From: Bipolaris cookei
Lineage: Eukaryota > Ascomycota > Dothideomycetes > Pleosporales > Pleosporaceae
Length of the DNA stretch: 64,000 nt
Assembly: GCA_002286855.1 (NCBI GenBank)
Contig: NRSV01000064.1
Location: 124,001 to 188,000, forward strand
Reading direction: 5' to 3'
Shown here: one piece after another, positions 32,713-44,824 of the stretch
Layout of the letters: every line of letters starts with the position of its first letter
Numbering within the stretch: the stretch's first letter is position 1
Notes under the pieces: model-generated
Told to the model about the DNA's origin: nothing
The model's input: the letters and a program-made list of their open reading frames with translations, nothing else
Databases searched by the model: none
Made by a program: the position numbers and the translations under genes

Positions 32713-35151
32713 TTAATGACTTATATACTGGAATACAGCACTGACGTCCTTCAAATCATTCGCCGTCTCCTGTCTAAGCAACAAATCCTGAATCTTGCCT
32801 AGTGCGCCCGTCTCCCCATCATTAACAAAATGATTCCAAGTACTCGTATCACCGTACAACATGGCCGGAGCCTTGATGGTTTGCTTACCGTCCTCTTTCC
32901 GGCATCGCTTACATTTGAATGTGTCGTGGGTATCACTGGTCGTATTATCGCGGTATTGGAAAAGCTCGCGAAGCGAGTCAAGACTGAAATGCCGCTCTAC
33001 ATCCTCTGCAGAGTCAACAACACAAGACGAAAGCGACTGCTTGTGAGATTGTCGCTGGAAAACCTTCTCTTCAATGGTACCGGTGGTGATGAAACGGTAC
33101 ACGAAGCAGTCCTTCTTCTGGCCATCACGCCACACACGAGCAAGGGCTTGCTGGTCGGCAGCTGGGTTCCAATCGGGATCGAAAAGGACAAGTCGGTTAG
33201 CGCCAATGAGATTGAGACCACATCCACCAGCCTTGGATGAGAGAAGGAAGACAAACTCAGGGCTTTCCGGGTCATTGAACTTGTCAACGAGCTTTTGCCG
33301 TTTGCTAACGTTCATTGTGCCGTCCAGGCGGAAACAGCCATATCCACGTGATCGACAAAGCATGGCAAAAATGTCGAGTGTCTGAGTGTAGTTGGAAATC
33401 AAAACGATCTTGTCGTTTGTCTCAGCGCGAATGCGCGCAAGCATACGGTCAAGGACGGCCATCTTTCCAGAGTACCACACCTTGACCTCCCGGTCTCGAC
33501 CTCGTGCGTCCTTTTGCACAAAATCTTCGGGTAGCTTGTCTTCACATCCGGGCAAGTCTTCTGGTAGATTGAGCAGGTCAGGGTGGTTGCACAGCTTCTT
33601 GAGCATACCAATGACCTTGAGGGGCTGTGAACCTTTGCCGCGTAACAGGCTTTGAACATCCGGTGACTTGATGAAATGGTTGTATAGGTCCTTTTGAAAT
33701 GGTGCAAGATTGCAGAACACGACGTGCTCATATTTGACCGGTAGGTATTTGGAGAGAATGTCGTTGGTTCGTCTGATGATGAATTTGTTGACTAGGCCCA
33801 ATAGCTCCGTGAGCCGCTCGTTACCCTTCTGTACGTCTGTGTCTGTTCCGTTGGCATCGCGACCCTTCAAAATGGGGATTTCAAATTGCTTGCGAAATTC
33901 CATACGTGTACCAAGGTATCCAGGATTCGCGAAATTGAGCAGTGCAAAATACTCTGAAAGATCGTTCTGGATAGGCGTACCGGAAAGGATGACACGTCTC
34001 TGTACGTTCAAGCTGTTCAAGGCCGTGAATGTTAAGCTGTCTCCATTCTTCAATCGATGACCTTCGTCGCAAAGCATCAATCCAATTGGCGTTTGTCCAA
34101 ACTCGTCAACGTAAAGTCGCAGTGTTTCGTAAGACACAATCAACACTGGCCGAACAACTGCGCGTCCAGATGCGATTGACCATTGCCGTATTTGTTGAAT
34201 AAGCTCTTCTTTCGACGCTTTTCCGTCGATCGCAAAAGGGGTGACAGCGTCTTTTCCCAACCATTTAACTAACTCGTTTGCCCAATTTCTTACTAAACTT
34301 GAGGGACATGCAATGACACATTTCTGTATTGTGGATTTACCAGCTTCTGGTGACTGTTTCAACAGCGTCCACATCAGCGTGATGCACTGCAATGTCTTGC
34401 CGAGACCCATCTCGTCGGCCATGATACAGCCGTTCGCCTTTGGATCAATCATACCAGTTGTGGCTCGGTACAAAAACTTCACTCCTTCAACCTGATGGGG
34501 TCGCAGAACTTTGGCAAGCCTTGGATCTATCACGACTGGTACACGCGGCCGCTCATTGTCTACCTTCTTCTTCAAACCCAGTATCTCCGCCAAACTCTTA
34601 TGAACCAGTGGAGCATCTAGCTCCTTCTTCTCAGTTTGATTTTCCTTGGGCTCAGGGTCTTGTTTCGGCTCCGGCTTGTCGTCGACAGTTGGGTCGTATA
34701 GTACGATTGCAAATTCTCCACTGGGATCATGCAGCGGTCGTGCAACGAAGACAGTTCCAGTTCGCATACCTAGTAGAGGCGCTGGCCGATTTGGGTTGTA
34801 TGCTCCAGTGTCCTTGTTGACTAGAGGCACAATAAACTTCGCCCTGAATGCAGTCTCTTTGTCTTTAGGTTTGAACACTGGGAATCGGTTCGCGTCTCGT
34901 GTGGCGAGAGCTAATCGATCCTCGTTGGAGTATGGTTTATCACTTTCCCCATCCTCACCGCCAGCGCCAGAGTAATCGACTTTCCGCCTCTTCCTCGCTG
35001 GTTTTTCTGACACTCGCGACACTGTGGCTGAACCTGGACATCGAAATGGCTTGATCAGACGCTCGGTCGACTGCGGAGTGCCACCATAAAGACGCGCTGC
35101 AGGCTTCAACGGCGTGGCCTCTCCGGTTGCGAGTGTTTTCGGCCGATGCAT
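32713..35151 (-). CDS. RAD54: DNA repair and recombination ATPase Rad54, 812 aa
   Basis: Swi2/Snf2 motor that works with Rad51 in homologous recombination, driving strand invasion and branch migration. Single exon. Residues 1-110 are the basic N-terminal domain (RKRRKVDYSG nuclear-signal-like). The helicase core shows MGLGKT (248-253), DEGH (362-365), SGTPIQND, and in the second lobe LDGTM, SKAGGCGLNLIGANRLVLFDPDWNPA and RVWRDGQKK. The C-terminal part has the CxxC-containing CKRCRK segment found in Rad54. Length is close to fungal Rad54. It starts divergently from the mitochondrial L11 gene. Confidence 0.95.
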   Translation of the reverse strand: MHRPKTLATGEATPLKPAARLYGGTPQSTERLIKPFRCPGSATVSRVSEKPARKRRKVDYSGAGGEDGESDKPYSNEDRLALATRDANRFPVFKPKDKETAFRAKFIVPLVNKDTGAYNPNRPAPLLGMRTGTVFVARPLHDPSGEFAIVLYDPTVDDKPEPKQDPEPKENQTEKKELDAPLVHKSLAEILGLKKKVDNERPRVPVVIDPRLAKVLRPHQVEGVKFLYRATTGMIDPKANGCIMADEMGLGKTLQCITLMWTLLKQSPEAGKSTIQKCVIACPSSLVRNWANELVKWLGKDAVTPFAIDGKASKEELIQQIRQWSIASGRAVVRPVLIVSYETLRLYVDEFGQTPIGLMLCDEGHRLKNGDSLTFTALNSLNVQRRVILSGTPIQNDLSEYFALLNFANPGYLGTRMEFRKQFEIPILKGRDANGTDTDVQKGNERLTELLGLVNKFIIRRTNDILSKYLPVKYEHVVFCNLAPFQKDLYNHFIKSPDVQSLLRGKGSQPLKVIGMLKKLCNHPDLLNLPEDLPGCEDKLPEDFVQKDARGRDREVKVWYSGKMAVLDRMLARIRAETNDKIVLISNYTQTLDIFAMLCRSRGYGCFRLDGTMNVSKRQKLVDKFNDPESPEFVFLLSSKAGGCGLNLIGANRLVLFDPDWNPAADQQALARVWRDGQKKDCFVYRFITTGTIEEKVFQRQSHKQSLSSCVVDSAEDVERHFSLDSLRELFQYRDNTTSDTHDTFKCKRCRKEDGKQTIKAPAMLYGDTSTWNHFVNDGETGALGKIQDLLLRQETANDLKDVSAVFQYISH

Positions 35152-35537
35152 GATAGATCACTACACCGGAGAACTCGGCAAGGTTTTATGGGACGTTTTG
35201 GACAACGTGGTGAAGGTTGAAAGAATAGTGCAGAAGTGTTGCTCGGTGCTCCAAGGTGGCGGATTAGTATCGCGTCCCTAATTAGCGTATCCGCGCTGTC
35301 ACGTGCAACAATAGGCACCCACATCATCCTGTGCAAAGTCAAATTTTCCATCGTGAACATTGCAATCGTCCAAGTAAATGAAGATGTTCTAAAAAAAATC
35401 TGTCAAAATGGTCTGATTGCGCCAAAAAATGAATTGAACCTGCTGTAGAAAACCCTGTGACCGGCACCTCCGAGCCTCTCCGCAAATTCCCCAAACGCAC
35501 CCACCACTACCGCCACCACATTGCACATCCTCACATC
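35152..35537. promoter_or_regulatory. divergent promoter, RAD54 / mitochondrial L11 gene
   Basis: 386 bp. A GTGACGT/CACGTGCAA-like stretch occurs near 35299-35309. No damage-response element is proven. Confidence 0.35.
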
Positions 35538-36140
35538 ATGGCGCGAAAAGCAATAGCAAAAGATCAAATTGTCAAATTGATTGTAGGCGCAGGTCAAGCG
35601 TCGCCCTCACCACCTGTAGGACCGGCGCTGGGAAGTAAAGGTGTAAAGAGCATGGATTTTTGCAAAGTATGTTACACGAGGATCTCTACCTACACCCATT
35701 GTCGCAAGACCATCCAGCTGACAATCTGATCTCAGGAGTTTAATGCAAGAACAGCACACTATACAGCAGGCACGCCCATACCTGCACGCATCACAGTCCG
35801 CCCCGATCGCTCATTCCACTTTCAGCTTCGCACACCACCCACTGCGACCCTCCTCCTAAGTGCGGCGGGTGTACTACCAACCAAGAACAAGATACGGGGT
35901 GCAGGAAACGTTCCTGGACCAATGAACAATCACGAAGGACAAAAGGGAAAAACGTCAACGAGTAGTCCAACGGCAGGAAATGCGGTCAAGGGTACCGTGG
36001 GTACAGTCAGCCTAAAGCATGTGTATGAGATTGCCAAGATTAAGCACAGTGAGACGCGATTGAGCGGGTTGAGTCTCGAGGGGATTGCGAGGAGTATCGT
36101 AGGACAGGCTGGAAGCTTGGGTGTAGTCGTCGTGCCATAG
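35538..36140 (+). CDS. mitochondrial large-subunit ribosomal protein uL11m, 177 aa
   Basis: Bacterial-type L11 of the mitochondrial ribosome. Exons 35538-35666 and 35736-36140; 69-nt intron with GTATGT, branch AGCTGAC and acceptor CTCAG, phase 0. The N-terminal domain shows the L11 signature VGPALGSKGVKSMDFCKEFN, with residues split by the intron between K and E. The RNA-binding C-terminal domain includes GTVSLKHVYEIAKIK and the GIARSIVGQAGSLGV segment. The bacterial-like motif separates it from cytosolic uL11. Yeast Mrpl19 is the likely counterpart. Confidence 0.92.
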
Positions 36141-36725
36141 GCTGATGGACAGAGCTTCAGATTTTCATTGCTGTTGTGCTCGAGTCATTTCGGAGGGGGG
36201 CTTAGAAGTACAGGATATAAGACGTGGCGAGAGCGTCCAGATCAAGTTCTTGTCTATTACATAAGACAAGAATCGGATGACGGAGCTTGGGCATGGCACA
36301 TACACCTTTGGATATTGGGCCACTGCTGGAAAGGGCATTGTATAGATATTTGAAACTCGCAGAGGTGGGAACATACCTTCTCCAAACATCACTCGACATG
36401 ACTAAAATCAAGAGAGGGGGCTAAAATACGAACCATCGCACATGCGAAAGGCGGATTTACGTTGAGAGAAAATCAATATTATCTAGTACACCATATAAAC
36501 CTCTAACATCATGATTGCATTCAAAGCCAGTCTACAGCGGTGATTTATTCAAGATGAATGGGAAATGCAAACGTCAGTGAACGAGGCCCTCGTTGAGAGA
36601 CTGGTTGCGGACGTTGCTTCAAATATGGCTGGTGGAAGATCAGGAGTGACAGGTTTTCGTGTGATGGATATCTTGAATAAGATTGCTCTTTGCTCAGTTC
36701 AGATTCCAACCTGGGCGCCGCTTCA
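36141..36725. other. convergent 3' flank
   Basis: 585 bp between the L11 stop and the Zn2Cys6-factor stop. Small open frames only, no family signal. Confidence 0.5.
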
Positions 36726-39153
36726 TTAAAAGCCATAAACACCCCCATGCTCTTGGAATCTCAATTGATGGTCCCTCAAATCTGCCCACAAGCGCAGCTC
36801 GCTTTCTTCGTCAAAGCTGCCGCCATTGGGATCACTGATTTCTGGGCTTACCCTCTCCAGCTTACTTAATATATCCAAGAATTTGTACAGATAATCTTGA
36901 TGCTGTTGCGCTACACTACCTTTTCTTTCTTTAGGTACTTCAAGCAGCGTACTAGCAATGGATCGAATTTTTTGTATCTGTGTTGGAACGACCTGTAAGC
37001 TTACGAACAGACTTATGGTGCTGAGGCAAAAAAAAAACACAACTGAGAATGATATCACTAGGTCTCCAACTTGATAGAAGAGACCAAAGCCTTGCAAATG
37101 AATGTGTAGACTTACAAAAGAGTCACCATTGGGCTCCATGTTAACCATGTCGATGTTGCTTAGTACCACCAAGAGGTCTTTGACCACCTGTTCGCGCTCT
37201 TCGGACATTATCTTTTCGAGAGCTTCAGGGTCAGTTGTTGTATCAGATACGAGCTTGTCAATTCCTGCCGCAATCGCATTGGTAGAGCCCTGCAGACTCG
37301 CTTGGACTTTTGTTCTTCGATACTTCTCTAGTTGTAGAAAATACTTCTCAACTAAGTGTGAGCGGGTAGCCAAATGGCTAGCGTATATGTTCGCTTTCTG
37401 TATCTCGTAGCGTCGTAAATCTGGAGCATCTGACTTGTGGTAATCATCTATTGCAGGATCTCGCATGCCTGTGTACTCAGTTACGAGCGGTTGATACGAT
37501 TTCTGTGGCTCAACCTCGCTATCTTTCCCAGCCTTGGGACGAACCTTCAGTACCTCTGGTATGCTTTGCAAGATCTGCCTGCAACGCTGCAAGCTTTGCT
37601 GCAAAACACGCTGCTGTCGGTCCCAATCGAATATCTCATCAATGCCGAAAGCCATCTCGGCTGTAGCGAGTGAGGAGTATGAAAGATAAATGCGCACATT
37701 AATGTTGAAGCCAGTGAGCATTGAGACGACACCGTTTTGCTGTGGTTGGATTTCGTGAGGAAAGATGTGCACATCATCTACTTCTCGCGGTAGAGGAGGT
37801 AGAGGTTCGCTGGGCGTTGCAGGCGCAATCACAAGCTCTCCAAAAGAAGCACCCAATTGTTGTATGGTCCTAATTGAAATCAGCAATTGTTGAGACTAGA
37901 GATAGGGCGTAACCCACCGCACACCAACAAAGACAGTCCAGAAAACACGACGGCCAATCTCTTCTGTGATGTAGTCGACTTTGGCCTCCCTCGAGCCATC
38001 GTAGTTAGGACCACTGGAGCCCAAGGCATTAGGTACACCGCCGAGGTAAGTATAGCCCTGGAGTTCGGGTTTATGGAGACCCAAGCCGCGTATGATGGTC
38101 AGGCATTCAGCCATGTACAGGCGCAGCGGCCTCCATTGGAAGACATAGGCTCCGGTCAAGCCAAGGAAGTAACTTGTGCAAGCATCGTACACACTCAGAG
38201 AAGGACGATCGAGGTAGCCAGGGCCCCGCGCGCGGGCACAAACGTCTCGACACTTGTCAACCAGAGCAAGATGATTTGGGTATTCGTGGCGCGTCTGTAA
38301 GTTGAGGTGCAGGCGCGGTTTTCGGGGGAAAGATGCGACCAACGTAGCGATCATGGAAGCCAGCAGGGCAAGGAAGGAGGGATTCGTCAAGTCTTCTCTG
38401 CGACCCCATGCTTCACGAAACGAGGGCTCGTGCGGAAAGGGACATAGTGGATGTATGTAGGTAAAGAAGTCATCAATGAGGGCGTTGAGGGTCGGGAGGG
38501 CGCATATTTCCTCAGCGGAGAGCTGCGCTGGCTGGGAGGATTGGAGCTGGGACGACTGGAGTTGGGCCAAGGCGTGGGCTGCACTTGTGGGAGACTCGGG
38601 CGCTGACCCTTCCGAGTCTATGCCGGCAACGCGCCGCCGCTTGATGGCTTCGGCGTGTCTATTGGGAGGCCCGCGTCGTCGGCTGGGGCGATCGAATGTG
38701 CATGGAATTTCAAGGGCTACACAGGCCCTACAGGGCGGGCCTGATTCATCGCACTGGAGCAGAGGATGCGAGTCAGCAACAAGATGTGTGGACCCAGTAC
38801 AGGTACAGATACAGGTACGGGGCGTGTGGGCGCGTGGCGTGGCATACCTTGACCTTGCGGATGCTGCAAGAATCGCAGGCCTTGCGTAGTCTGTTTGGCT
38901 TGGACTGCTGGGATTGGGATTGGGATTGGGATTGGGGCTGGGGTTGAGGCGAATTCAGCACATGATTTGCCTGGAGGGCCTGCTGGGCCTGGAGCACCTC
39001 GTTGATGTTCTCGAGCTTGGGAAAGGCAGCACCGTGGGGATAGGGCAGACGGGCTGGCTGTGCTGGCTGTGTGCCATCGAGGACGTGGGCGGGGGAATAC
39101 GTGTAGTGCGGGTCCTGGGGTGGCAGGTACTGGGGCGAGTCTGGGGATTTCAT
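36726..39153 (-). CDS. Zn2Cys6 transcription factor, RosA/NosA-like, about 715-720 aa
   Basis: Exon 1 39153-38848 (102 aa), exon 2 38753-37918, exon 3 37869-37116, exon 4 from 36992 or 36977 to 36726. The zinc cluster is built across intron 1: C93, C96, C103, C110, C113, C120, followed by FDRPSRRRGPPNRHAEAIKRRR. That linker is what I remember of Aspergillus RosA/NosA, which act in sexual development, so the name is from memory. Before the cluster is a Gln/Ser-rich repeat. The rest is helical, typical of the fungal factor domain. The last intron has no stop and two in-frame acceptors (ends 36993 or 36978), so the product is 720 or 715 aa. The N-terminal frame is open upstream to 39615, but MKSPDSPQYLPP is the likely start. 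Confidence 0.78.
38909..38937. repeat. (GGGATT)n hexamer tract coding Gln-Ser
   Basis: Four to five GGGATT units, read on the minus strand as CAATCC/TCCCAA, giving the QSQSQSQ run just before the zinc cluster of the RosA-like factor. Confidence 0.8.
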
Positions 39154-39784
39154 GATTCCGAATATCTCCCGCCGCGCAGGAAGGAGGCAAGGTAACGTCG
39201 CGTCAGCTTCGGGATAAACGAGGCGTCGTGGGGTACAGCGAGGAGCCGGAGCAAACGCAGGAGCAGGAGCTGGCACAGGCTGTACTACTGTGTCCTTCTT
39301 GGACTCGTCGCATTGCTCAGCCAGACACGGGCGGGAGACGAAGAGCAGAAACAAGACTGGACTGGTCTGCCACTGCACACGCAGGTGAGATTGACGTCGC
39401 GGTCCGACCACACGCGGAAACAGCCGAGGCCGCTCGACGCAGACGCAGCAGACACGAGTGCGAGCACAGACAGCCTGCCACCAAAGAGAACGCCTGGCGT
39501 GGGCGGCCATGTCCATGCACTGCACTGCACCATCCCCAAGCGATGTCGATCCAAGCCAACAAAATCCTCCGACACTGTGAACACATGTTCGTCCCATTGC
39601 GTCCTGATACCACACACGTCATCGCCAATACAATCCCCTGCTTGGCCGTACATACTACTACATCCTGCTTCCACTGTTACCCGCTCCATCACGCTCCATC
39701 ACCCACCATCGCCCACTTCAACACTACCTACCACAGATCCATGATGGCCGGATCCCACTCCAGCCCCTCGCCTGGTCGTGTCTG
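39154..39784. other. intergenic: promoter of the RosA-like factor, 3' flank of the F-box gene
   Basis: Open frames on both strands reflect GC-rich sequence. A 288-codon plus-strand frame covers it but lacks any motif. No exon supported. Confidence 0.5.
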
Positions 39785-41554
39785 TCAGTCGCTGTCGTCG
39801 CTGTCCGGTGAGCTGCGTGTCGGCGGACGTGTGCTTCGCGTAAGGGAAAAATCAAGCACGTCCGACTTGTCCCCAGCATCAACATACTTGCGCAGACACC
39901 ACCCAATCTGCACAGCCGTCGATGTTTCCTTGCCTAGCGGATCAATCTGCCGACCCTTGACAAATACTGCACGCACGCCGTTAGCAACCGTCCTATATGC
40001 CTCGGCCCAGTTACTCACTGATTTGGTTCTGACTATCCTCGCGGTCGTAGACCTTGTCCGACGAGCCAAAGGCAATAAGTCCGAGTTTGGATGAGCGCCC
40101 TTGCTCCTTGGCATGGTCCAAACTGCGCTCAAACCCCTGTTGCGCCAGCCCGGCAAGAAGATGCTCATAGATCTTGCGCGGCAGTTTGCTCGACGAAGGG
40201 CTGTTGGTCGGCCACGTCGTAATGTTCAGTGTGGCCAGATGGCAAAGGTCACCCAGGCAGTTTTCAAAGTTGACAAAGCTATCGTTCTTGCTTCGAACCA
40301 CGCTCACGGCAGGAAACGCTACTGAAATCTGCTCTAGCAAAGTGCAGTCCTTGCATATCTGCGAGAAGGATGAATAGTCGTACACAAGTTCCTCGTCACA
40401 GCTCTCGGGACCCGTGCTACCATGCACGTTCAGGCTCTTCAATGTCTTGCCATGGCGCACAATGCCCGCAGCAGCCGGCAGCGCCTTGACGTACGTAAGG
40501 TCCAGTGTCAAGATCTTGATCCCAGACACTAGGCAAAGAAACCCGTCAATGGCCCCCAGCCCGTCGTTTTCCGTGTTGTCGTCGTGCTTGAGTTCAAGTG
40601 TCTCGAGTTTGTCGGGAAGCTTCGTGCTTTTGCTCAGTTCGGCGAACAGGGCGTCAGCGCCCGAGCAGCCAAACACACGGATGCTTTTAATCGTTTGGAA
40701 GTTGATCAGTTTGCAATATGTCCCTGCTGCGTACCGCAGATGTAGCTTTTGTAGCGTGATCTCTTTGAGTGCCATGGGCGTGCACTTTGCGAAAGGCTGC
40801 ATGTGGCTGAACATGGTTGAGGTAATCAGACCAGGCTCGTTGACGGTGTCATTCAACTCGCGTGTGGTAATGGACGAATCCAGCTCGTCAAAGCTGGCGT
40901 GTAATGTTATCTTGTCAAGTGTGCATTTGGCCGTGTTCTTGAGTAGAAAGTGGCAAAATTCCAGAACCTCTCGTGAGTCGGGGTATAGTCCAATTTTGCG
41001 CACGTTGTCAAAGCACGAGTCAATATTGGGCAACTTCTGCAGCTCTTCCAAGACATTGCGGTCCAGAGAAATTCCCTCCAGCCATTTCATGCGCTTCTGC
41101 TTTCGATACAGCAAGACCAGGTTGTCGCCAGAAAAGGGCGACCAGGGATGCCATGAGAACTTGTCCAACTGATTCTCTGGCAGCAGTTCCAAAATCATGC
41201 GAATGGCAAAGTTGGCCTGCTGTTGTTGGTTGCATTTGTCTAGTACATCTGCAAGGTAGAGATCAAGCTTGCGCACATGTTGGAGGCCGATGTTCCTAGG
41301 GTTGAGGAAGGCTGCGAGGCGCGTATCGTTGGGCGAGCCGACGTCGAGAGTGACTTCGTAGTAGAGCTGGCGGGCAGCAATCTCATGCAATTGCTTGCAT
41401 GTGAGACATACGTTCTTGAGGTCTGTTGGGCGATTGATCTATGATATGAGGATCAGCTATAGCAGTCACATAGAGGTTGGGCGATACTTGCGTGCTGAAT
41501 GACGAGCGTCTTCAAGTCGACAGACAAGTCCATGAAAGCTAGCCGGGGCGCCAT
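39785..41554 (-). CDS. F-box-like / leucine-rich repeat protein, 554 aa, with a GC-AG intron
   Basis: Probable SCF substrate adaptor or related LRR protein. Exons 41554-41492, 41438-40019, 39966-39785. Intron 1 (53 nt) begins GCAAGT, not GT; the nearby GT donor would break the frame, so GC-AG use is forced. The first 50 residues read like an F-box-like helix bundle (LSVDLKTLVIQHINRPTDLKNVCLTCKQLHEIAARQLY). The rest has irregular leucine-rich repeats (LETLELKHD, IKILTLDL, LKSLNVHG, LATLNITTW). Intron 2 (52 nt; GTGAGT, branch GCTAAC) leads into a C-terminal 60-residue tail. Substrate unknown. Confidence 0.78.
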
Positions 41555-42309
41555 CTTGTGTGCTGTGCGACAAGAGCCGCTCGCCTGCCGGAAAATTTAA
41601 TCTCAGCCGGGAGAAAGAGGCCGAGTGTGCTGGTGTGGGTGTTTGCTGTTGGCGTCTTGTGACGGGCGAAGAATGTGTGCTGGAATTATGTTTGTCAGCG
41701 CTGCTGCCTGCTGCCTGCTACCTGGCGCTGCACACGGCGGGTTGCTAATGAGGCTGAAGTGGACAAGCAAGAGCAGAGTAGGGGGCGGAGGCTTCTGGGG
41801 CTTCTCCAGGGCTTGCCTGCGCCCGCCAAAGCAACCAACCCTCAGCCTCACTTCACCTGTCCCGCCATGACGAGGGCCCCCCACCGCTGGCTGGGCCGTG
41901 GGAGAACCAGGGTCCACATGGGGCGCTAGCATAGGGTAAGTAAGTACATAGTAGCCGACATGCTGGGGTAAGTGGAGTGGCCTGCCTAGTTACCATTGGA
42001 TGACGTACTTAGACTGCTCCATCGGCTGAGCACGTCCGCCTCCAATACATGTACACATGTATACATATACCAGTACTATATATGTACATGTTTCAACAAG
42101 TGCATACACTCATAACACCTATGATTGATACACCGGACAGTCCTCCGCCAAGCTCAAAAATCATACGTTCAATTGTAAGGTATCCCCAAGAAAATGCCCA
42201 AGATGTTCAACGCCAGATGCCAGACACCTCGCTATGCAGGTGAGACCATGGATGAGACAAAGCTCCCAAGAGATCCCTTCGCTTTCGCCTTCCAATATAC
42301 ATGTCTCGC
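41555..42309. other. intergenic: F-box gene promoter / FCP1 3' flank
   Basis: 755 bp. An alternating TATACATATAC-type run occurs near 42042-42090. No coding exon supported. Confidence 0.5.
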
Positions 42310-44824
42310 TCATTCTTCTCCATCGCTATCACCAAACCCTGCCAATAATTCTGCCTCGAGTCCATCGTCATAATCCTCATCCAGGTCTGGTGCAACCCCA
42401 TTGGCTTCAGGCATCTTGTCCTCATCTTCGCCTTGCTCCTCTTCCGGTCCTGTGGTTTCGGGACTGGGTAGACCAGACGACTTCTCCGCACTGACAACGT
42501 TTGTCATGGACGTCACTCGCTCCATGGTCCGTTTCTTCCGCCGTTGCAGCCGAGAAGTACTATTAACACTAGCATCGCTCTCCTCCGTCTCGCTAGTTTC
42601 TGTTGAATCGGTGCGCTTTCGCTTCTTCTTGGTTTGCTTCGCATCCGACATTGTACTGTTCTCTGAACGAACACTGTCCGTGTCCGATTCACTGCCACCA
42701 TCCGTATCTGTCTCATCCATGAATTCTGCCAACTCATCATCCAGCGCAGCCCACACCTCATCAGACATCTCCACTATTGGTGAGTGAGGTGCCTCGTCCG
42801 CCTCTTCGTCACCGGTTCCATTAATGCTCTCATCCTCGAGATCCGGAACTGGCGATCCACCACGGTCAGCAGCATCGATTTCAATCAAGTAGAGCGTCTC
42901 GTCCACATGCTCCCACCTGGTACAACACTGAAACATCCATTCAGGATTTACAATTTTGATATGAGGATAACGAGCAGCTCGCTTGACTTTGGTTGTTTTT
43001 CGATCAGGGTTGGCAATGACATGGGTTGTCCGCCGATTGACACTGGTAGTAACCTCTGCACCGAAGCTCGAGATCCACAGTGCAAAGTCTGATCTAGGTC
43101 ATTGTTAGTTGCGCACTGCTGCCAGCATCTGAATAAACTTACGATAAAACGTCCACACCAAGAGGGATGATACCCGAAAATACAACCACAGCACCATCGA
43201 GCACCTCGCTCTTGATGCGTGGCATGATCTCTGCAACATCAGGGATGACATCGTCCATGGCTCGTTTCTTGGGACTCTTTTCACCTTTCAGCTCTGCAAC
43301 ACGACCACCCGCAGGCACTTTCTTAGCCTTCCTGTACTCGTCGTAAAACGTTTGGTGCACGCGAATCAGATTCTTCTCAATAATATCCAGGCCCCTATCG
43401 TTATCGTTGAGGATGCTGTGTCGGACTTTGTGGTGTTCCACATGTTGCATGTTGCCGTTTTCTACTTGAAGGGAGCCGTCTGCGTCTTCCGCCTCGTCAT
43501 CCTCTTTATCTTGCATCAGTTGTTGCTGCAACAGAGGCCGTTCAGTCTGCTGTGCAATGATGACCTTCTCCTGCTCCTTAGCTTGCACTTCCAAGTCTTC
43601 CGTTGCCGCCAGAGATATAAGTTGATGCCCTAGTTCATTTAGGTCTCCATTTGCAGCTCCAGCTGGAGCACCTTCGGTAGGTTTGCTTACAACTGGAATA
43701 GCTTTGTTGGACTCGGTATCGGATGCTGATTTCTTTGGCGTTGGAGACAACTTGTCCTTGGTAAACGACACCAATTCTTGTTGTTTAGGCAGAAAGCTTG
43801 CGTTGATGTCTCCAGCACCGGGGAAGAAGTTGAAGACAGGTACGCGGACGAGATGGGGACTGTATTGCCAGACGTCTGCTCTGTCATCAATGATGACACA
43901 CATGGCTGTGTTCTGGTAGAAAAGTCGGGTCAAGCTCTTCAGCTTGTCTGTGTAGTTTTCGTCGCGGCTGAGGATGCGGTCGCCAAAATATTTGCGCTCG
44001 GGATCAATGATCTTTGCGACTGCTTGCGCATATGCTCGGGTAGCCATAGTATAGACGTGCATTTCGTAGAGTTTGGAAACTCGATCGAAGAAGTCCTTGA
44101 GCCCTGGGCGCATCTTGACGTAGTACCAATTTGCAGCCACGTTGGATACATTGTCGTCAGCGAGTTGAAAGCCCTGCACATCCTTGACAGCGTCGTGGTT
44201 TGGGTTCTCGGGGTCCGCCTGCCACTCGGCAATTGTTCGCTCGCAGGTGGTGTGGATGACAGTCTGGTCGAGATCTACAATGAGGGTCAGCTTTCGCGCA
44301 TTCAGGAGGCGCCTTTTGGCATCCTCCTCAGCGGCTACGGCTTCTTTGTGGCTGACGAGAAGCGCGGTATTGTCATGGGCCATGTTGACGGTTGCGCGGT
44401 CGACGTCACGCTCCTTGGTCAGATAGTCGACCTGGGTCATGTCTCTGCCGCAATCAACGCAGAGGCCGCCAAACTGGGTCTCATGCGTGCATGGCTCTTC
44501 GATCTCGAGTAATGGGATTCTAGGGGCACGTTTAGCTTCCAGGGCTTGTCTTGCGACAACAAAGCAGACTCACCCAGATCGGTCGATGACGGTACCTGGC
44601 TTGACGAACCATCGCGTGATCTTTCCTTCGGTGCTCGCATCAAAGGTTTGCCTAAACTTCTTCATCACCGTCCGCTCCCCTCCCCACTTGTCGCCCTCGA
44701 CGACGCGGCTCTCATAACTGTAGGTGAAGAGCTTCTCGGACCGTGGCACCTCGGCATCGCGCTTCTTCAACAGGTCGATGACAGTGATGGGATAGTTCAA
44801 ATCCCGGGGCGAAAGGATCTTCAT
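42310..44824 (-). CDS. FCP1: RNA polymerase II CTD phosphatase Fcp1, 803 aa
   Basis: Removes phosphate from Ser2/Ser5 of the Rpb1 tail, recycling polymerase II. Exons 44824-44574, 44519-43143, 43093-42310; introns 54 and 49 nt. Residues 1-84 form the N-terminal lipoyl-like arm; C94, C104 and C107 follow as CTHETQFGGLCVDCG. The FCPH catalytic motif DLDQTVIHT begins at 166, with Asp166 and Asp168 as the nucleophile and acid, and the later IIDDRADVW motif. A BRCT domain spans roughly 524-615 (intron 2 lies inside it; conserved W in NPEWMF). The C-terminal 190 residues are acidic with a basic patch (KKKRKR) and end in GFGDSDGEE, as in TFIIF-binding Fcp1 tails. Essential and nuclear. Confidence 0.94.

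Noticed and set aside
39228..40094. 288-codon plus-strand frame
   Set aside because: It overlaps the F-box gene's C-terminal exon and the RosA-like promoter on the opposite strand and has low-complexity content.
43778..44512. 244-codon plus-strand frame
   Set aside because: Antisense shadow of the FCP1 catalytic exon.
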